A stretch of DNA of 64,000 nucleotides from Testudinibacter aquarius (GCF_004342725.1 NZ_SMCP01000006.1:62001-126000), one strand, 5' to 3'. Shown: positions 7,327 through 16,119, counted from the first letter of the stretch. Made by a program: numbers and translations. Notes: generated from the letters alone by a model not told the origin.

Positions 7327-8508
7327 TTAAGCCTTGGTTTCAATAAATTTGATGGCGTTGGAATCCACCACACCACCACCCAAATATTTATCGGTGTGGA
7401 CTTTATAAAAGCCCGGCTCGGTAATATTATCCGGACGGGTGCGAACGCCGGTAGCGTGATCCACAATGTAATAACCGCGATTGAAGTCACCCAAGGCGAT
7501 CACCGCTTTACCTGCGCCACCTGTCGGCATGGTTTCCAAATAATGAACAGGTAAGCCTAACAGCGTAGCGGGCGCACCAGCGGATAAACCATCACGCCAA
7601 ATATAATCGCCATTACCGTTTTTCAGTTTTTGAAGTTGAGCAGCAATTGCTGAACTCATGACCCACACCGCATTTTTGCGATATTTACTGTGTAAGGCAT
7701 AGAACAAGTCAATCAAGCTGTCAGCGGTAATCCCGGCTGCGTTAGCCACTTCCAATTTTTGAAGGGTGCCAAAAGCACGGGTTTTGTCAGCAGTAGCTGC
7801 GCGGGCATAGGTTAATAACCCTTTAGCTTTCTTCGTACCGTCACCGCTGGTTAAGTCCGATTCTTCGGTTTCGATAAAGGTTTCGCTGATTTCTTCTGAA
7901 AGCCAATCCAAAATATCAATCGAGCTAAAATCCAGAATTTCCTGAGTGGTTTTCGGATAGGCATAAATCGCATTAAGCGCAATCGTCACCTCGTTTAGTT
8001 TCGGGCTGTTGGTTTCAGTGCGGGCGCTTCCCTCGGTGCCGTGTTGAACAGTGGCACCACCTGCGGAGACTAATTTTTTGAACTCTTTCGCCCCGACAGG
8101 CAAGCGCACCACATGGCAGATTTGACGCATAACGCTGTCATCGGTCAAGCGGGTCATGACTTGCTTATCCAACTGCGGAATGACCGTATAGCCACCGTCA
8201 TCACTGGCGGTAGTGGATAAAGAGCGCAATTCACCCGTTTTAATGTAGTGACGTAGTTCATCATTGCTAAATTGCATTGTTTTAGTCTCCACCGGTTGCC
8301 CGCTTTGACTGCGCTCTTCATCGGCTAACGATTCGTAACGCTCAATATCGGTTTTTAGGGTGGCAGCTTGAGAGCGCAGTTCATCAAAGGTTTTTGATTC
8401 TGCCTCTGACAAGTTACGGTTCTCGGTTTCGGCTTGGGTCAGCAAATTGCGCATATCCTCCGCCAGTTTCGCCTTTTGTTGGCGTAATTCGAGTAATTTT
8501 TTAAACAT
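7327..8508 (-). CDS. phage major capsid protein (HK97 gp5 family)
   Basis: This 393-residue protein has residues 1-75 as a predicted coiled coil rich in Lys, Glu, Leu and Gln. This is the delta/scaffold domain that the prohead protease removes. The capsid fold follows, with VIPQLDKQVMTRLTDDSV, QHGTEGSARTETNSP, an E-loop region, the helix AIYAYPKTTQEILDFSSIDI and the P-domain segment LPVHYLETMPTGGAG. These are typical of HK97 gp5 relatives. It is the second gene of the leftward late operon. The capsid is the strongest sign that this element builds its own heads. Confidence 0.95.
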   Translation of the reverse strand: MFKKLLELRQQKAKLAEDMRNLLTQAETENRNLSEAESKTFDELRSQAATLKTDIERYESLADEERSQSGQPVETKTMQFSNDELRHYIKTGELRSLSTTASDDGGYTVIPQLDKQVMTRLTDDSVMRQICHVVRLPVGAKEFKKLVSAGGATVQHGTEGSARTETNSPKLNEVTIALNAIYAYPKTTQEILDFSSIDILDWLSEEISETFIETEESDLTSGDGTKKAKGLLTYARAATADKTRAFGTLQKLEVANAAGITADSLIDLFYALHSKYRKNAVWVMSSAIAAQLQKLKNGNGDYIWRDGLSAGAPATLLGLPVHYLETMPTGGAGKAVIALGDFNRGYYIVDHATGVRTRPDNITEPGFYKVHTDKYLGGGVVDSNAIKFIETKA

Positions 8509-8519
8509 AGATGAATCCT

Positions 8520-8933
8520 CTAATTTGTTCGTTGTTCGCCGTAATCAATGGAATAACTTAATGTTGCCGATTTCCAAGCGTGTTGCTCTGTGTCAAATTC
8601 ATAACCGTACCCAATATCTGCCCGGAACTGGCGAATACTTTTATAACCATAACCAACCTTGATTAATTTGGCTGCCTGTTCCGCTATATCATCTAGACGA
8701 TCTTCACCCTCAAATAATGGAACAAAGATAGTAATATCAAGCGTCCCATTCCATTCCGTTACACCAAACCCTGCGGCTTCACAGGTAGCGTTAGGGATTG
8801 AAACGGAAATTGACGGCAATTGGTTTTGAACATCAGGAAAATAAGCAGTACCGCTATAAAAATGCTTTACGCCCTCAAGATTAGCGGCAAGCAGATCAAT
8901 AACGTCTTTTCTAACAATTTTATGGATATTCAT
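8520..8933 (-). CDS. phage tail terminator-like protein (lambda U-like)
   Basis: This 137-residue protein begins MNIHKIVRKDVIDLLAANLEG and has LPSISVSIPNATCEAAGFG, TLDITIFVPLFEGEDRLDDIAEQ and a C-terminal ATLSYSIDYG. The pattern matches lambda minor tail protein U, which caps the tail tube and joins it to the head. An AGG site lies about seven bases before the ATG. It is the first gene of the leftward operon, only 11 bases upstream of the capsid gene. In ordinary phages U lies after the head genes, so its position here is anomalous. Confidence 0.7.
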   Translation of the reverse strand: MNIHKIVRKDVIDLLAANLEGVKHFYSGTAYFPDVQNQLPSISVSIPNATCEAAGFGVTEWNGTLDITIFVPLFEGEDRLDDIAEQAAKLIKVGYGYKSIRQFRADIGYGYEFDTEQHAWKSATLSYSIDYGEQRTN

Positions 8934-9293
8934 AGATTACCTTTTATCTTAATTAAGACGGCTACAAGTAGCCCATATCATAAGATAACTACTTCTAAGG
9001 CGTTGTAAATAGAGGATTTTTAAAGCGAAAGGGTGCGAAAAGATACGAACAAGGAATTTACAAAAGGATTTGTGAATAATCGGATTTTTTCATGAATTGG
9101 GCGTTATTCTCGATCTTACTTGTGCCAAGGAATGAAATTGATAAACCTACTTTTACCCCCTTACCTATTCTTTATCTATTTATTCATCTACTTATATTTT
9201 TTCTTTAGAAATCAAAAAAATAAATATATATAAGAGTAAATAAATAGATAAGTAGATAAAACTATAAAAGTTTAAAAAAATAATATGTGGATA
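8934..9293. other. AT-rich control region between int terminator and late operon
   Basis: No convincing gene is seen in these 360 bases. They hold a perfect 14-base palindrome GGCTACAAGTAGCC (about 8960-8973), one copy of TACGAACA (9044-9051), and an imperfect inverted repeat of about 30 bases rich in TAGATAA and TAAATAG units (about 9168-9262). The promoter of the late operon must lie here because the integrase is closed off by a terminator at 9294-9320. No standard sigma70 promoter stands out, which would fit an activator-dependent late promoter. Confidence 0.5.
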
Positions 9294-9320
9294 TAAAAAA
9301 GCCAACCGAAAAGGCTGGCT
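9294..9320 (-). terminator. Rho-independent terminator of the integrase gene
   Basis: On the minus strand AGCCAGCC and GGTTGGCT pair around a TTTTC loop and are followed by six T. It lies 15 bases after the integrase stop codon. Confidence 0.88.
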
Positions 9321-9334
9321 AGTGTTCTCTTGGC

Positions 9335-10609
9335 TTAAGCATTAACAACTTGTAGATGAAACCTTGGTATAGCGTTTTGTGCGGCTTGTTCGACATAATC
9401 ACCCCACCATTGCAGCATATCAAAACGATGTGGCAGATATTCCGCCCTGAGGTAAGCCATACGCACGTCATCGTTATTGATATGTGATAATGCCACTTCG
9501 ATCAAATCTTTATCAAATCGTCGTAGTCCGTCGGGTGTTCTGGCTTCGTTTAATGCGGTACTGGCTATCGCTCGCATTCCATGTGCCACCAGCTTGCCAC
9601 GATAACCAATTCTTTTAATGGCAGCGTTAGCAGTTTGTGGATCTATATGACTTGACGGATTTTTAATACCCGGGAATAAATACGTTTTGCCACCGCTGAG
9701 CTTTTTAACTTCGTGAAGAACGGCGATAGCCTGCCTTGATAGCGTAACTTTATGCTCTCGTCCCTCGTCAGTCGTTTTTAAACCTTTTTGAATGTAGATA
9801 GTCCATATTCTTTCTTTCTCGTTTATATCGCTGTAGCGAGCTGTGGCGGCTTCTGCTGGGCGTGTCATGGTCAATAGTTGCCATTGAATCAAAAGACGCG
9901 TAGTGCGCGTTAAATTCGCATTTGCGAGGGCTGTCAAAAATTCGCCCAATTGTTCCGGTTGGATTGCTTTCATGTGGGTAACGGTTGGGCTATCGAACTC
10001 TTTTCCAATATTGGCAATAGGATTGCTTTCAATAATTCCACGGTGTAGGGCATAAGTCATGATTTCATTCATTTTCTGAATTGCCCGCTTTAAGGTTTCC
10101 AACGTTCCTCTGATCTGTAATGGCTTAAACGCATTGATGGCCATAAGTGCGGTAATTTGTGTTATTGGCAATTCGCCAAAGTGCGGGATGATATGGCGTT
10201 CGATCATGCTCCAAGTGTCAGCAGCTGTTTTCTCTGAAAAGCGGGCACGGGTTTTGCGTTCTTCAAACCATGCCGCTGCAATTTTGGCAAACGTATTATT
10301 ATCCGCCTGTTGCTGCCGTTCGGTTTCTTGTTGTTGGTAGAGTTGTGGATCGATATTTTGAGCTAGTAAGGCTTTAAATTCCTCTCGCTTGGATCTTGCT
10401 TGAGCAAGAGAAAAATCAGGATAATTATTGAGGCTGATATAGGTGCGCTTTTTGCTTATCGGCTTGTAATAATTAAATTGCCATGTTTTCACCCCGCTGG
10501 GTTTTACCAATAAATACAACCCACCACCATCAGCAAGATGATAAGGCTTTTCTGATGGTTTTGCTTTATCAACTTGTGTTTTCATTAAAATCTTAACAGT
10601 CCTAGCCAT
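9335..10609 (-). CDS. tyrosine recombinase / integrase (P4 type, DUF4102 N-terminus)
   Basis: This 424-residue integrase catalyses insertion and excision of the element. Residues 1-90 form the DUF4102 arm-binding domain (LADGGGLYLLVKPSGVKTWQ, YPDFSLAQARSKREE). A core-binding domain follows, then the catalytic domain. Active-site residues visible are Arg in MTRPAEA, the HGMR pair, a third His in ALSHINNDDVR and the nucleophile Tyr in MAYLRAEYLP. A GGAGG site lies seven bases before the ATG. The gene points away from, and lies 184 bases from, the 3' end of ssrA, as in many P4-type integrases that target that gene. It carries one uptake signal (10145). Confidence 0.95.
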   Translation of the reverse strand: MARTVKILMKTQVDKAKPSEKPYHLADGGGLYLLVKPSGVKTWQFNYYKPISKKRTYISLNNYPDFSLAQARSKREEFKALLAQNIDPQLYQQQETERQQQADNNTFAKIAAAWFEERKTRARFSEKTAADTWSMIERHIIPHFGELPITQITALMAINAFKPLQIRGTLETLKRAIQKMNEIMTYALHRGIIESNPIANIGKEFDSPTVTHMKAIQPEQLGEFLTALANANLTRTTRLLIQWQLLTMTRPAEAATARYSDINEKERIWTIYIQKGLKTTDEGREHKVTLSRQAIAVLHEVKKLSGGKTYLFPGIKNPSSHIDPQTANAAIKRIGYRGKLVAHGMRAIASTALNEARTPDGLRRFDKDLIEVALSHINNDDVRMAYLRAEYLPHRFDMLQWWGDYVEQAAQNAIPRFHLQVVNA

Positions 10610-10624
10610 ATCAAGCCTCCAGGC

Positions 10625-10684
10625 GTTTTTAGTAATACGGTTTTTAGTAATACGATCGGCATATTACTAAACGTATTACTAAAA
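10625..10684. repeat. four-copy TTTTAGTAATACG repeat upstream of int
   Basis: GTTTTTAGTAATACG occurs twice in tandem (10625-10639 and 10640-10654). Two inverted relatives follow, ATATTACTAAAC (10661-10672) and CGTATTACTAAAA (10672-10684). The block covers the leader of the integrase gene. Such an arrangement could bind a repressor, an AlpA/Cox-type regulator or the integrase itself; the sequence alone does not decide. Confidence 0.75.
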
Positions 10685-10712
10685 TTCTAGATTTAAGACG
10701 AAAAGAAACGGT

Positions 10713-10780
10713 AAGCTACGAACAAGAAAAAAGCCTAGAGGCTTGTATTCTCTAGGCTTTCCGATAAGTTACGAACAGTA
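10713..10780 (+). repeat. AAGnTACGAACA repeats near the attachment site
   Basis: AAGCTACGAACA ends at 10724 and AAGTTACGAACA ends at 10777. A third related copy, AAGATACGAACA, ends at 9051 on the far side of the integrase gene. All have the same orientation. Short direct repeats beside an attachment site are typical of integrase arm-type sites; this role is inferred. Confidence 0.5.
10726..10759 (-). terminator. Rho-independent terminator of ssrA
   Basis: The minus-strand arms AAGCCTAGAG and CTCTAGGCTT enclose a nine-base loop and are followed by six T. The hairpin lies 34 bases beyond the tmRNA 3' end, between ssrA and the integrase gene. Confidence 0.88.
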
Positions 10781-10793
10781 ACGATATGTTTTT

Positions 10794-10830
10794 TGGTGGA
10801 GCTGGCGGGAGTTGAACCCGCGTCCGAAAT
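10794..10830 (-). other. inferred attachment site at the 3' end of ssrA
   Basis: The element's integrase lies directly beside the T-arm and CCA end of the tmRNA gene. This is a well-known target of tyrosine recombinases, which rebuild the RNA 3' end on insertion. The second att copy should be at the other end of the element, beyond position 1, so the exact core cannot be drawn here. Confidence 0.5.
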
Positions 10831-11159
10831 TACTCTACCTTCAGTCCTACATGTTTAGTCAGTCTTTAATTTCACTTACCCACTGCGGACAGACACGCGA
10901 CAGATAAACTAGCTTGATTCAATTTAACGTTTCGATCCGCAAGCGGAGGCGTCCACGCGATCTCGTTTGGGTTTGACTCCTCTTGATCCCCGCCTTACGA
11001 GCGGAAGCTGGGGAGAGAAGGCTAAGAGCAGGTTATTAAGCTGCTAAAGCGTAGTTTTCGTCGTTTGCGACTATTGTTTTGCGGTTTGTTTACGAGGCCT
11101 ACCGCACCTCGACATGCACCTTGGGCTTCGCCAATCCCGTCGAATCCAGAATCAGCCCC
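10794..11159 (-). ncRNA. ssrA: transfer-messenger RNA (tmRNA)
   Basis: On the minus strand the RNA begins GGGGCTGATTCTGGATTCG and ends with the tRNA-like T-arm and acceptor ...CCAGCTCCACCA, about 366 nt. The tag frame at 11039-11068 encodes ANDENYALAA followed by two stop codons (TAATAA), with GCA as the resume codon. tmRNA rescues ribosomes stalled on broken messages and marks the unfinished protein for degradation. The 3' end is intact despite the phage-like element beside it, and a strong terminator follows at 10726-10759. Confidence 0.98.
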
Positions 11160-11556
11160 AATAGGTTTGTTATATTAGCAAAAAACAGCGTCAAACAAAA
11201 GGATTATCCTTTTTTATCTTTAGTCGTCATTTTTGAAGAATAACAAAGTGGAAGTGTGAAAATCAGGAAAGGGTTGCAAATAGTTTGCTCGCTGTTCGAA
11301 AAATAAGCAATTAAACTTTTTTTGTTTTATGACAGTTATATGACAAAAATAAAAAAATATTATATTTCATAATGATAATAAATTAATAATAGTTGGGTAG
11401 CTATTTATTTTGTCACTTTTTAGATGGAAAAAACAGCTTGCTCGGGTAAATTTTTGATCTATATTTGTGCACAAGTTGTGGGATGGGCATATCAGAAAAC
11501 GGTTTGTTCAATTGGTTTTGCCGACAAAAATTTCAAATTTTATTTAAGGAGACATT
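11160..11556. other. non-coding region between ssrA and pstS
   Basis: These 397 bases separate two divergent transcripts. The ssrA promoter must lie near 11165-11215, where a minus-strand TTGACG and an A+T-rich block TAATATAAC occur with imperfect spacing. The middle contains a reversed Pho box (11329-11346) and very A+T-rich DNA. The pstS end has an AAGGAGA ribosome site seven bases before the ATG. No open frame of interest is seen. Confidence 0.6.
11329..11346 (-). promoter_or_regulatory. Pho box (reverse orientation) upstream of pstS
   Basis: The minus strand reads TTGTCATATAACTGTCAT, matching the PhoB consensus of two CTGTCAT units 11 bases apart with a single clear mismatch. It lies about 210 bases upstream of pstS but points toward ssrA, the opposite of the usual arrangement. 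It probably binds phospho-PhoB when phosphate is scarce. Confidence 0.65.
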
Positions 11557-12612
11557 ATGAAAGCTATTAAAAATAAATTGGTTCGTACTTCACTGTTCAC
11601 CTTGATGGGTTCTGCGATGGTTCTGTCTGCCGGAGTGGCAAGTGCGGTTGACATTACCGGCGCCGGTGCTTCTTTTCCGGCACCGGTTTATGCTAAATGG
11701 GCGGACACTTATCAAAAAGCAACCGGTAACCGTATAAACTATCAAAGTATCGGTTCTTCCGGTGGTAAAAAACAAATTATAGCCAAAACCGTCGATTTTG
11801 GGGCGACTGATGCGCCGATGAAAGATGAAGAGTTGGCGAAAGAAAACTTGTTCCAATTCCCGACGGTGATTGGCGGCGTGGTTTTGGCGGTGCACTTGGA
11901 CGATGTTAAGAGCGGTGAGTTGGTGTTAGACGGAGAAACTGTTGCTAATATCTATTTGGGCAAAGTGAAAAAATGGAATGATGAAGCCATCAAAAAGCTG
12001 AATCCTAATTTGAATCTGCCGAATAAAGACATCGCCGTGATTCGTCGTGCTGATGGCTCGGGAACGACTTTCGTGTTCACCAGCTATCTATCAAAAGTCA
12101 GTGCCGAGTGGAAAGAGAAAGTCGGTGCCGGTTCAACAGTACAGTGGGCGCCGGGTTCTTTTGGCGGCAAGGGTAACGAAGGGGTTTCCGCTTCAATCCA
12201 ACAACTTGACGGTGCAATCGGCTATGTTGAATACGCCTATGCCAAACAAAACAATTTGCCGTATGCCAGCCTAGTGTCTGCCGACGGTGAAGTGGTCAGA
12301 CCAAGTTCCGACAGTTTCAGTAATGCCGCTGCCGGTGCCGATTGGAACCACTCTTTCGCACAAGACTTGACCCAACAAAAAGGCGCAAACGCGTGGCCAA
12401 TCACCTCAACTACGTTTATTTTGCTAGAAAAACAGCCGGGTAGTGCTGAAAGAGCGGCTGAAACCTTGAAATTCTTCGAGTGGGCATTAGACAAAGGCGG
12501 TGATGAAGCCCTTGCATTAGATTATGCGGTGTTGCCGACTTCAGTGGTTGACACGATTAAATCAGCTTGGAAAGCCAATATTGTTGGCAAAGACGGCAAA
12601 GCGCTTTACTAA
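11557..12612 (+). CDS. pstS: periplasmic phosphate-binding protein
   Basis: This 351-residue solute-binding protein delivers phosphate to the PstCAB transporter. Residues 1-30 form a Sec signal peptide with a likely cut after SAGVASA. The mature protein starts [18 protein letters not shown], the family hallmark, and has the phosphate-binding loops [18 protein letters not shown] and [10 protein letters not shown]. The length fits the family. It is the first gene of pstSCAB-phoU. A stem-loop after its stop codon probably makes it the most abundant product. Confidence 0.97.
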   Translation: MKAIKNKLVRTSLFTLMGSAMVLSAGVASAVDITGAGASFPAPVYAKWADTYQKATGNRINYQSIGSSGGKKQIIAKTVDFGATDAPMKDEELAKENLFQFPTVIGGVVLAVHLDDVKSGELVLDGETVANIYLGKVKKWNDEAIKKLNPNLNLPNKDIAVIRRADGSGTTFVFTSYLSKVSAEWKEKVGAGSTVQWAPGSFGGKGNEGVSASIQQLDGAIGYVEYAYAKQNNLPYASLVSADGEVVRPSSDSFSNAAAGADWNHSFAQDLTQQKGANAWPITSTTFILLEKQPGSAERAAETLKFFEWALDKGGDEALALDYAVLPTSVVDTIKSAWKANIVGKDGKALY

Positions 12613-12624
12613 ATGGTGTTAATG

Positions 12625-12650
12625 GAACGGTGTGTTAGCGCACACCGTTC
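12625..12650 (+). promoter_or_regulatory. intercistronic stem-loop between pstS and pstC
   Basis: Perfect ten-base arms GAACGGTGTG and CACACCGTTC flank a TTAGCG loop. No T-run follows, so it is more likely an mRNA-stabilising or partly attenuating hairpin that raises pstS over pstC than a full terminator. Confidence 0.7.
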
Positions 12651-12684
12651 TATTGTCTAAAAATGGACTTATAAAGGACGTTAT

Positions 12685-13644
12685 ATGTCAAATAAATCCG
12701 CAACAGTAATATCACCCGGTAAGAAAGGTGATATTTTTTTTGAATTACTGGTCAGATTCTCCACTTATCTGACGTTGTTGATTCTGGGCGGGATCATTCT
12801 TTCGCTGATTATTTCTTCCCTGCCGGCAATCAAAGAGTTCGGTTTCTCTTTCTTGTGGTCAAAAGAGTGGAATCCGCCAATGGATCAATATGGGGCGTTG
12901 GTGCCGATTTACGGTACTTTAGTCACCTCGTTAATCGCGTTGATTATTGCGGTGCCGGCAAGTTTCGGCATTGCTTTTTTCCTGACCGAATTGGCGCCAA
13001 TGTGGCTGCGTCGTCCGTTGGGAACGGCAATCGAATTGTTGGCGGCAGTGCCGAGTATTGTTTATGGCATGTGGGGCTTTTTTATTTTTGCGCCGCTGTT
13101 TGCTAAATATTTTCAGCGTCCTCTGGGCGAAGTGGTGTCGGGTTTTCCGATTATCGGTTCGCTGTTCTCCGGTCCGAGTTTTGGTATCGGGATTCTTGCC
13201 GCCGGGATTATTCTGGCGATTATGATCATTCCTTATATCGCTTCGGTGATGCGCGATGTGTTTGAACAGACCCCGGCACTGATGAAGGAGTCGGCTTACG
13301 GCGTCGGTTGCACCACGTGGGAAGTGGTGTGGCGCATTGTGTTGCCTTATACCAAAAGCGGTGTGGTCGGTGCGATTATGCTGGGTTTGGGGCGCGCATT
13401 GGGCGAAACGATGGCAGTCACTTTCGTGATCGGTAATGCCTATCAGCTCGACAGTTTGTCGCTGTATATGCCAAGCAACAGTATTACCTCTGCGATTGCC
13501 AATGAATTTGCCGAAGCGGAATCGGATATGCACATTTCGGCGTTGATGGAGTTGGGCTTAATCCTATTTGCGATTACCTTAGTCGTGTTGATTGTCTCCA
13601 AATTATTGGTACGTCGTTTATCTAAAAATGAGGGAGCCAAATAA
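12685..13644 (+). CDS. pstC: phosphate ABC transporter permease PstC
   Basis: This 319-residue inner-membrane permease has about six transmembrane segments; the first is [18 protein letters not shown]. The cytoplasmic EAA-type loop is [20 protein letters not shown], which contacts PstB, followed by [13 protein letters not shown]. With PstA it forms the channel of the high-affinity phosphate importer. Its stop overlaps the pstA start by one base. Confidence 0.96.
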   Translation: MSNKSATVISPGKKGDIFFELLVRFSTYLTLLILGGIILSLIISSLPAIKEFGFSFLWSKEWNPPMDQYGALVPIYGTLVTSLIALIIAVPASFGIAFFLTELAPMWLRRPLGTAIELLAAVPSIVYGMWGFFIFAPLFAKYFQRPLGEVVSGFPIIGSLFSGPSFGIGILAAGIILAIMIIPYIASVMRDVFEQTPALMKESAYGVGCTTWEVVWRIVLPYTKSGVVGAIMLGLGRALGETMAVTFVIGNAYQLDSLSLYMPSNSITSAIANEFAEAESDMHISALMELGLILFAITLVVLIVSKLLVRRLSKNEGAK

Positions 13645-14522
13645 TGGGCATCACAAATAATCACTATGAAAAAGTCAAAGTGCGGTTGCAAAACAAACGT
13701 CGGATTATCAATAACATTGCGATTGGAATTGCGATGTTGGCAATGGTTTTCGGCTTAATCTGGCTGGTCTGGATTTTGTTCACCACCTTGCAAAAAGGGA
13801 TAGCAGGGCTTTCTCTTGCTACTTTTCTCGAAATGACACCAGCACCGAATGCCGAAGTCGGCGGTCTGGCGAATGCGATTATGGGCAGCTTGATGATGGT
13901 GGTGTTTGCCACCTTTATCGGCACACCGTTGGGGATTTTGGTCGGGATTTATCTTTCTGAATACGGCAAAAAATCATGGTTGGCGGAAGTGATGCGCTTT
14001 GTCAACGATATTTTGCTGTCGGCACCGTCGATTGTGATCGGGTTGTTCGTGTATGTGCTGCTGGTGGCACCATTCGGTAATTTCTCCGGCTGGGCGGGCG
14101 TGGTGGCGTTGGCGCTGTTGCAGGTGCCGATTGTGATCCGCACCACCGAAAATATGCTGAATTTGATCCCGAACGGTTTGCGTGAAGCTGCGTATGCCTT
14201 GGGAACGCCAAAATGGAAAATGATTCTGTCGATCACCTTGCGTGCTTCAACCGCTGGCGTCATCACCGGTGTGCTGTTGAGTGTTGCTCGGATTGCCGGC
14301 GAAACCGCCCCTTTGATGTTTACCGCACTTTCCAACCAATTCTGGAGTTTGGATATGAGTAAACCGATGGCGAGCTTGCCGATGACGATTTATAAATTTG
14401 CCTCCAGCCCGTTCAATAACTGGCAGGAGCTGGCGTGGACCGGGGTGTTGATCATCACTTTTGCGGTGTTGTTGCTGAACGTGTTGGCACGTGTTGTGTT
14501 TAAAAATAGAGAAAAGAAATAA
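13644..14522 (+). CDS. pstA: phosphate ABC transporter permease PstA
   Basis: This 292-residue inner-membrane permease has about six transmembrane helices; the first is [20 protein letters not shown]. The EAA loop is [20 protein letters not shown], followed by [20 protein letters not shown], which is typical of PstA. It pairs with PstC. The start codon overlaps the pstC stop (ATAATG), showing translational coupling. Confidence 0.96.
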   Translation: MGITNNHYEKVKVRLQNKRRIINNIAIGIAMLAMVFGLIWLVWILFTTLQKGIAGLSLATFLEMTPAPNAEVGGLANAIMGSLMMVVFATFIGTPLGILVGIYLSEYGKKSWLAEVMRFVNDILLSAPSIVIGLFVYVLLVAPFGNFSGWAGVVALALLQVPIVIRTTENMLNLIPNGLREAAYALGTPKWKMILSITLRASTAGVITGVLLSVARIAGETAPLMFTALSNQFWSLDMSKPMASLPMTIYKFASSPFNNWQELAWTGVLIITFAVLLLNVLARVVFKNREKK

Positions 14523-14532
14523 GGAATAAGCG

Positions 14533-15321
14533 ATGGGAATTATTGATTTGAATAAGAGTGAACCGGGTAAAAAAATTCTCGAAGTCAAAGACTTAAACTT
14601 CTACTATAGCGATTTTCATGCGCTAAAAAATATCAATCTGGATATTGAAGCCAATAAAGTAACGGCGTTTATCGGGCCGTCCGGGTGTGGCAAATCCACT
14701 TTACTGCGAACGTTTAACAAAATGTACGCCTTATATCCGGAGCAGCGGGCGGAAGGGCAAATTTTGTTGGACGGCGAGGACATCATCGGCAGCAAAAAAG
14801 ATATTTCGCTGCTGCGTGCCAAAGTCGGCATGGTGTTCCAAAAGCCGACCCCGTTTCCGATGTCGATTTATGATAATATTGCTTTCGGAGTACGCTTATT
14901 CGAGAAATTGTCGAAGCCTGAAATGGACGAACGGGTAGAGTGGGCGTTGAGCAAAGCCGCACTTTGGAACGAAACCAAAGACAAACTGCACAAGAGCGGT
15001 TACAGCTTGTCGGGCGGGCAACAGCAACGGCTTTGCATTGCGCGCGGTATTGCGATTAAACCGGAAGTGTTGCTGTTGGACGAGCCTTGCTCGGCGCTAG
15101 ATCCGATTTCAACCGGCATGATTGAAGATTTGATTCTGGAGCTGAAAGAAGATTACACCGTGGTGATCGTCACCCACAATATGCAGCAGGCGGCACGTTG
15201 TTCGGATTACACGGTGTTTATGTATTTGGGCGATATTATCGAACACGGGGAAACAGAGATAATGTTTAATCGACCGAGGGACAGCAGAACCGCAGATTAC
15301 ATCACCGGGCGCTTCGGTTAA
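14533..15321 (+). CDS. pstB: phosphate ABC transporter ATP-binding protein PstB
   Basis: This 262-residue ATPase drives phosphate uptake. It has Walker [10 protein letters not shown], the PstB-typical Q-loop segment [19 protein letters not shown], signature [14 protein letters not shown], Walker [14 protein letters not shown] and the switch His in VTHN. A ribosome site AAGGAATAAG precedes the ATG, 10 bases after pstA. Together with PstSCA and PhoU it also signals phosphate status to the PhoR-PhoB system, whose genes are not in this window. Confidence 0.97.
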   Translation: MGIIDLNKSEPGKKILEVKDLNFYYSDFHALKNINLDIEANKVTAFIGPSGCGKSTLLRTFNKMYALYPEQRAEGQILLDGEDIIGSKKDISLLRAKVGMVFQKPTPFPMSIYDNIAFGVRLFEKLSKPEMDERVEWALSKAALWNETKDKLHKSGYSLSGGQQQRLCIARGIAIKPEVLLLDEPCSALDPISTGMIEDLILELKEDYTVVIVTHNMQQAARCSDYTVFMYLGDIIEHGETEIMFNRPRDSRTADYITGRFG

Positions 15322-15361
15322 CCGTCTCGCTGACAGCAATATCGTTTAAAAGGAGAACAGA

Positions 15362-16051
15362 ATGACACTTAATGAAAAACAACATATCGTCAGACAATAT
15401 GACAAGGATCTCAACCACTTATTATCGCTGTTGTTGACCATGGGAAGCTTAGTACAGAACCAATTGCACGATGCCCTCAAAGTGATCCGAGGCAGTGATG
15501 AGATCAATGCGCGTGATGTGGTCGCGGCGGACGAGCAAGTCAATGCGCTGGAAGTGGCGGTCGACGAGGCTTGTGTGACCTTGATTGCCCGTCGCCAGCC
15601 GCTCGCCGATGACTTGCGCTTTATCATCACCATTTTAAAAGTGGCAGCGGAATTGGAGCGGATCGGTGATTCGGTGGATAAAATGAGCCAGACCGCACTT
15701 CACGATGATATTACGATTGAAAAAACCTTGCTGGATAAAATTGATGTGATGGCGCAAGACGCAATTGCGATGCTGCACGACACGCTACGTGCCTTTTCCA
15801 GTATGAGTTTGGATGAAGCCAAAAGCGTTTATGCGCGTGATATCAAAATCGATGAGCGTTATAAAGAGATTACACTGGATGCGAAAGCCGGTATGAAAAA
15901 ACGCCCTGAAAGTGTTGATAGCCTGCTGACGGCAATTTTGACCGCACGGGCGATTGAACGGATTGGTGACCGCTGCCAAAATATTTGTGAATTTATCTAT
16001 TATTATCTCAAAGGGAAAGATATTCGTGATGTGGCGGAAACGGTTTTTTAA
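15362..16051 (+). CDS. phoU: phosphate signalling regulator PhoU
   Basis: This 229-residue all-helical protein consists of two PhoU repeats. The metal-binding motifs are visible as ELERIGDSVDKM in the first repeat and AIERIGDRCQNICE in the second. PhoU links the Pst transporter to the PhoR kinase and restrains phosphate uptake. It is the last gene of the pst operon, with AAGGAG before the start and a strong terminator after it. Confidence 0.96.
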   Translation: MTLNEKQHIVRQYDKDLNHLLSLLLTMGSLVQNQLHDALKVIRGSDEINARDVVAADEQVNALEVAVDEACVTLIARRQPLADDLRFIITILKVAAELERIGDSVDKMSQTALHDDITIEKTLLDKIDVMAQDAIAMLHDTLRAFSSMSLDEAKSVYARDIKIDERYKEITLDAKAGMKKRPESVDSLLTAILTARAIERIGDRCQNICEFIYYYLKGKDIRDVAETVF

Positions 16052-16080
16052 TACCAGCTTGCATTCACAGAATCTCAGGC

Positions 16081-16117
16081 AAGCAGCGTTTAGGGGGATT
16101 TAGCGCTGCTTTTTTTA
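16081..16117 (+). terminator. terminator of the pst-phoU operon
   Basis: AAGCAGCG and CGCTGCTT pair around a 15-base loop and are followed by seven T. It lies 30 bases after phoU and just before the oppositely oriented transporter gene. Confidence 0.85.
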
Positions 16118-16119
16118 GT

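Noticed and set aside
10625-10684. Short repeat array as a CRISPR
   Set aside because: Only four imperfect 13-mers in mixed orientation, without spacers of constant length or cas genes.
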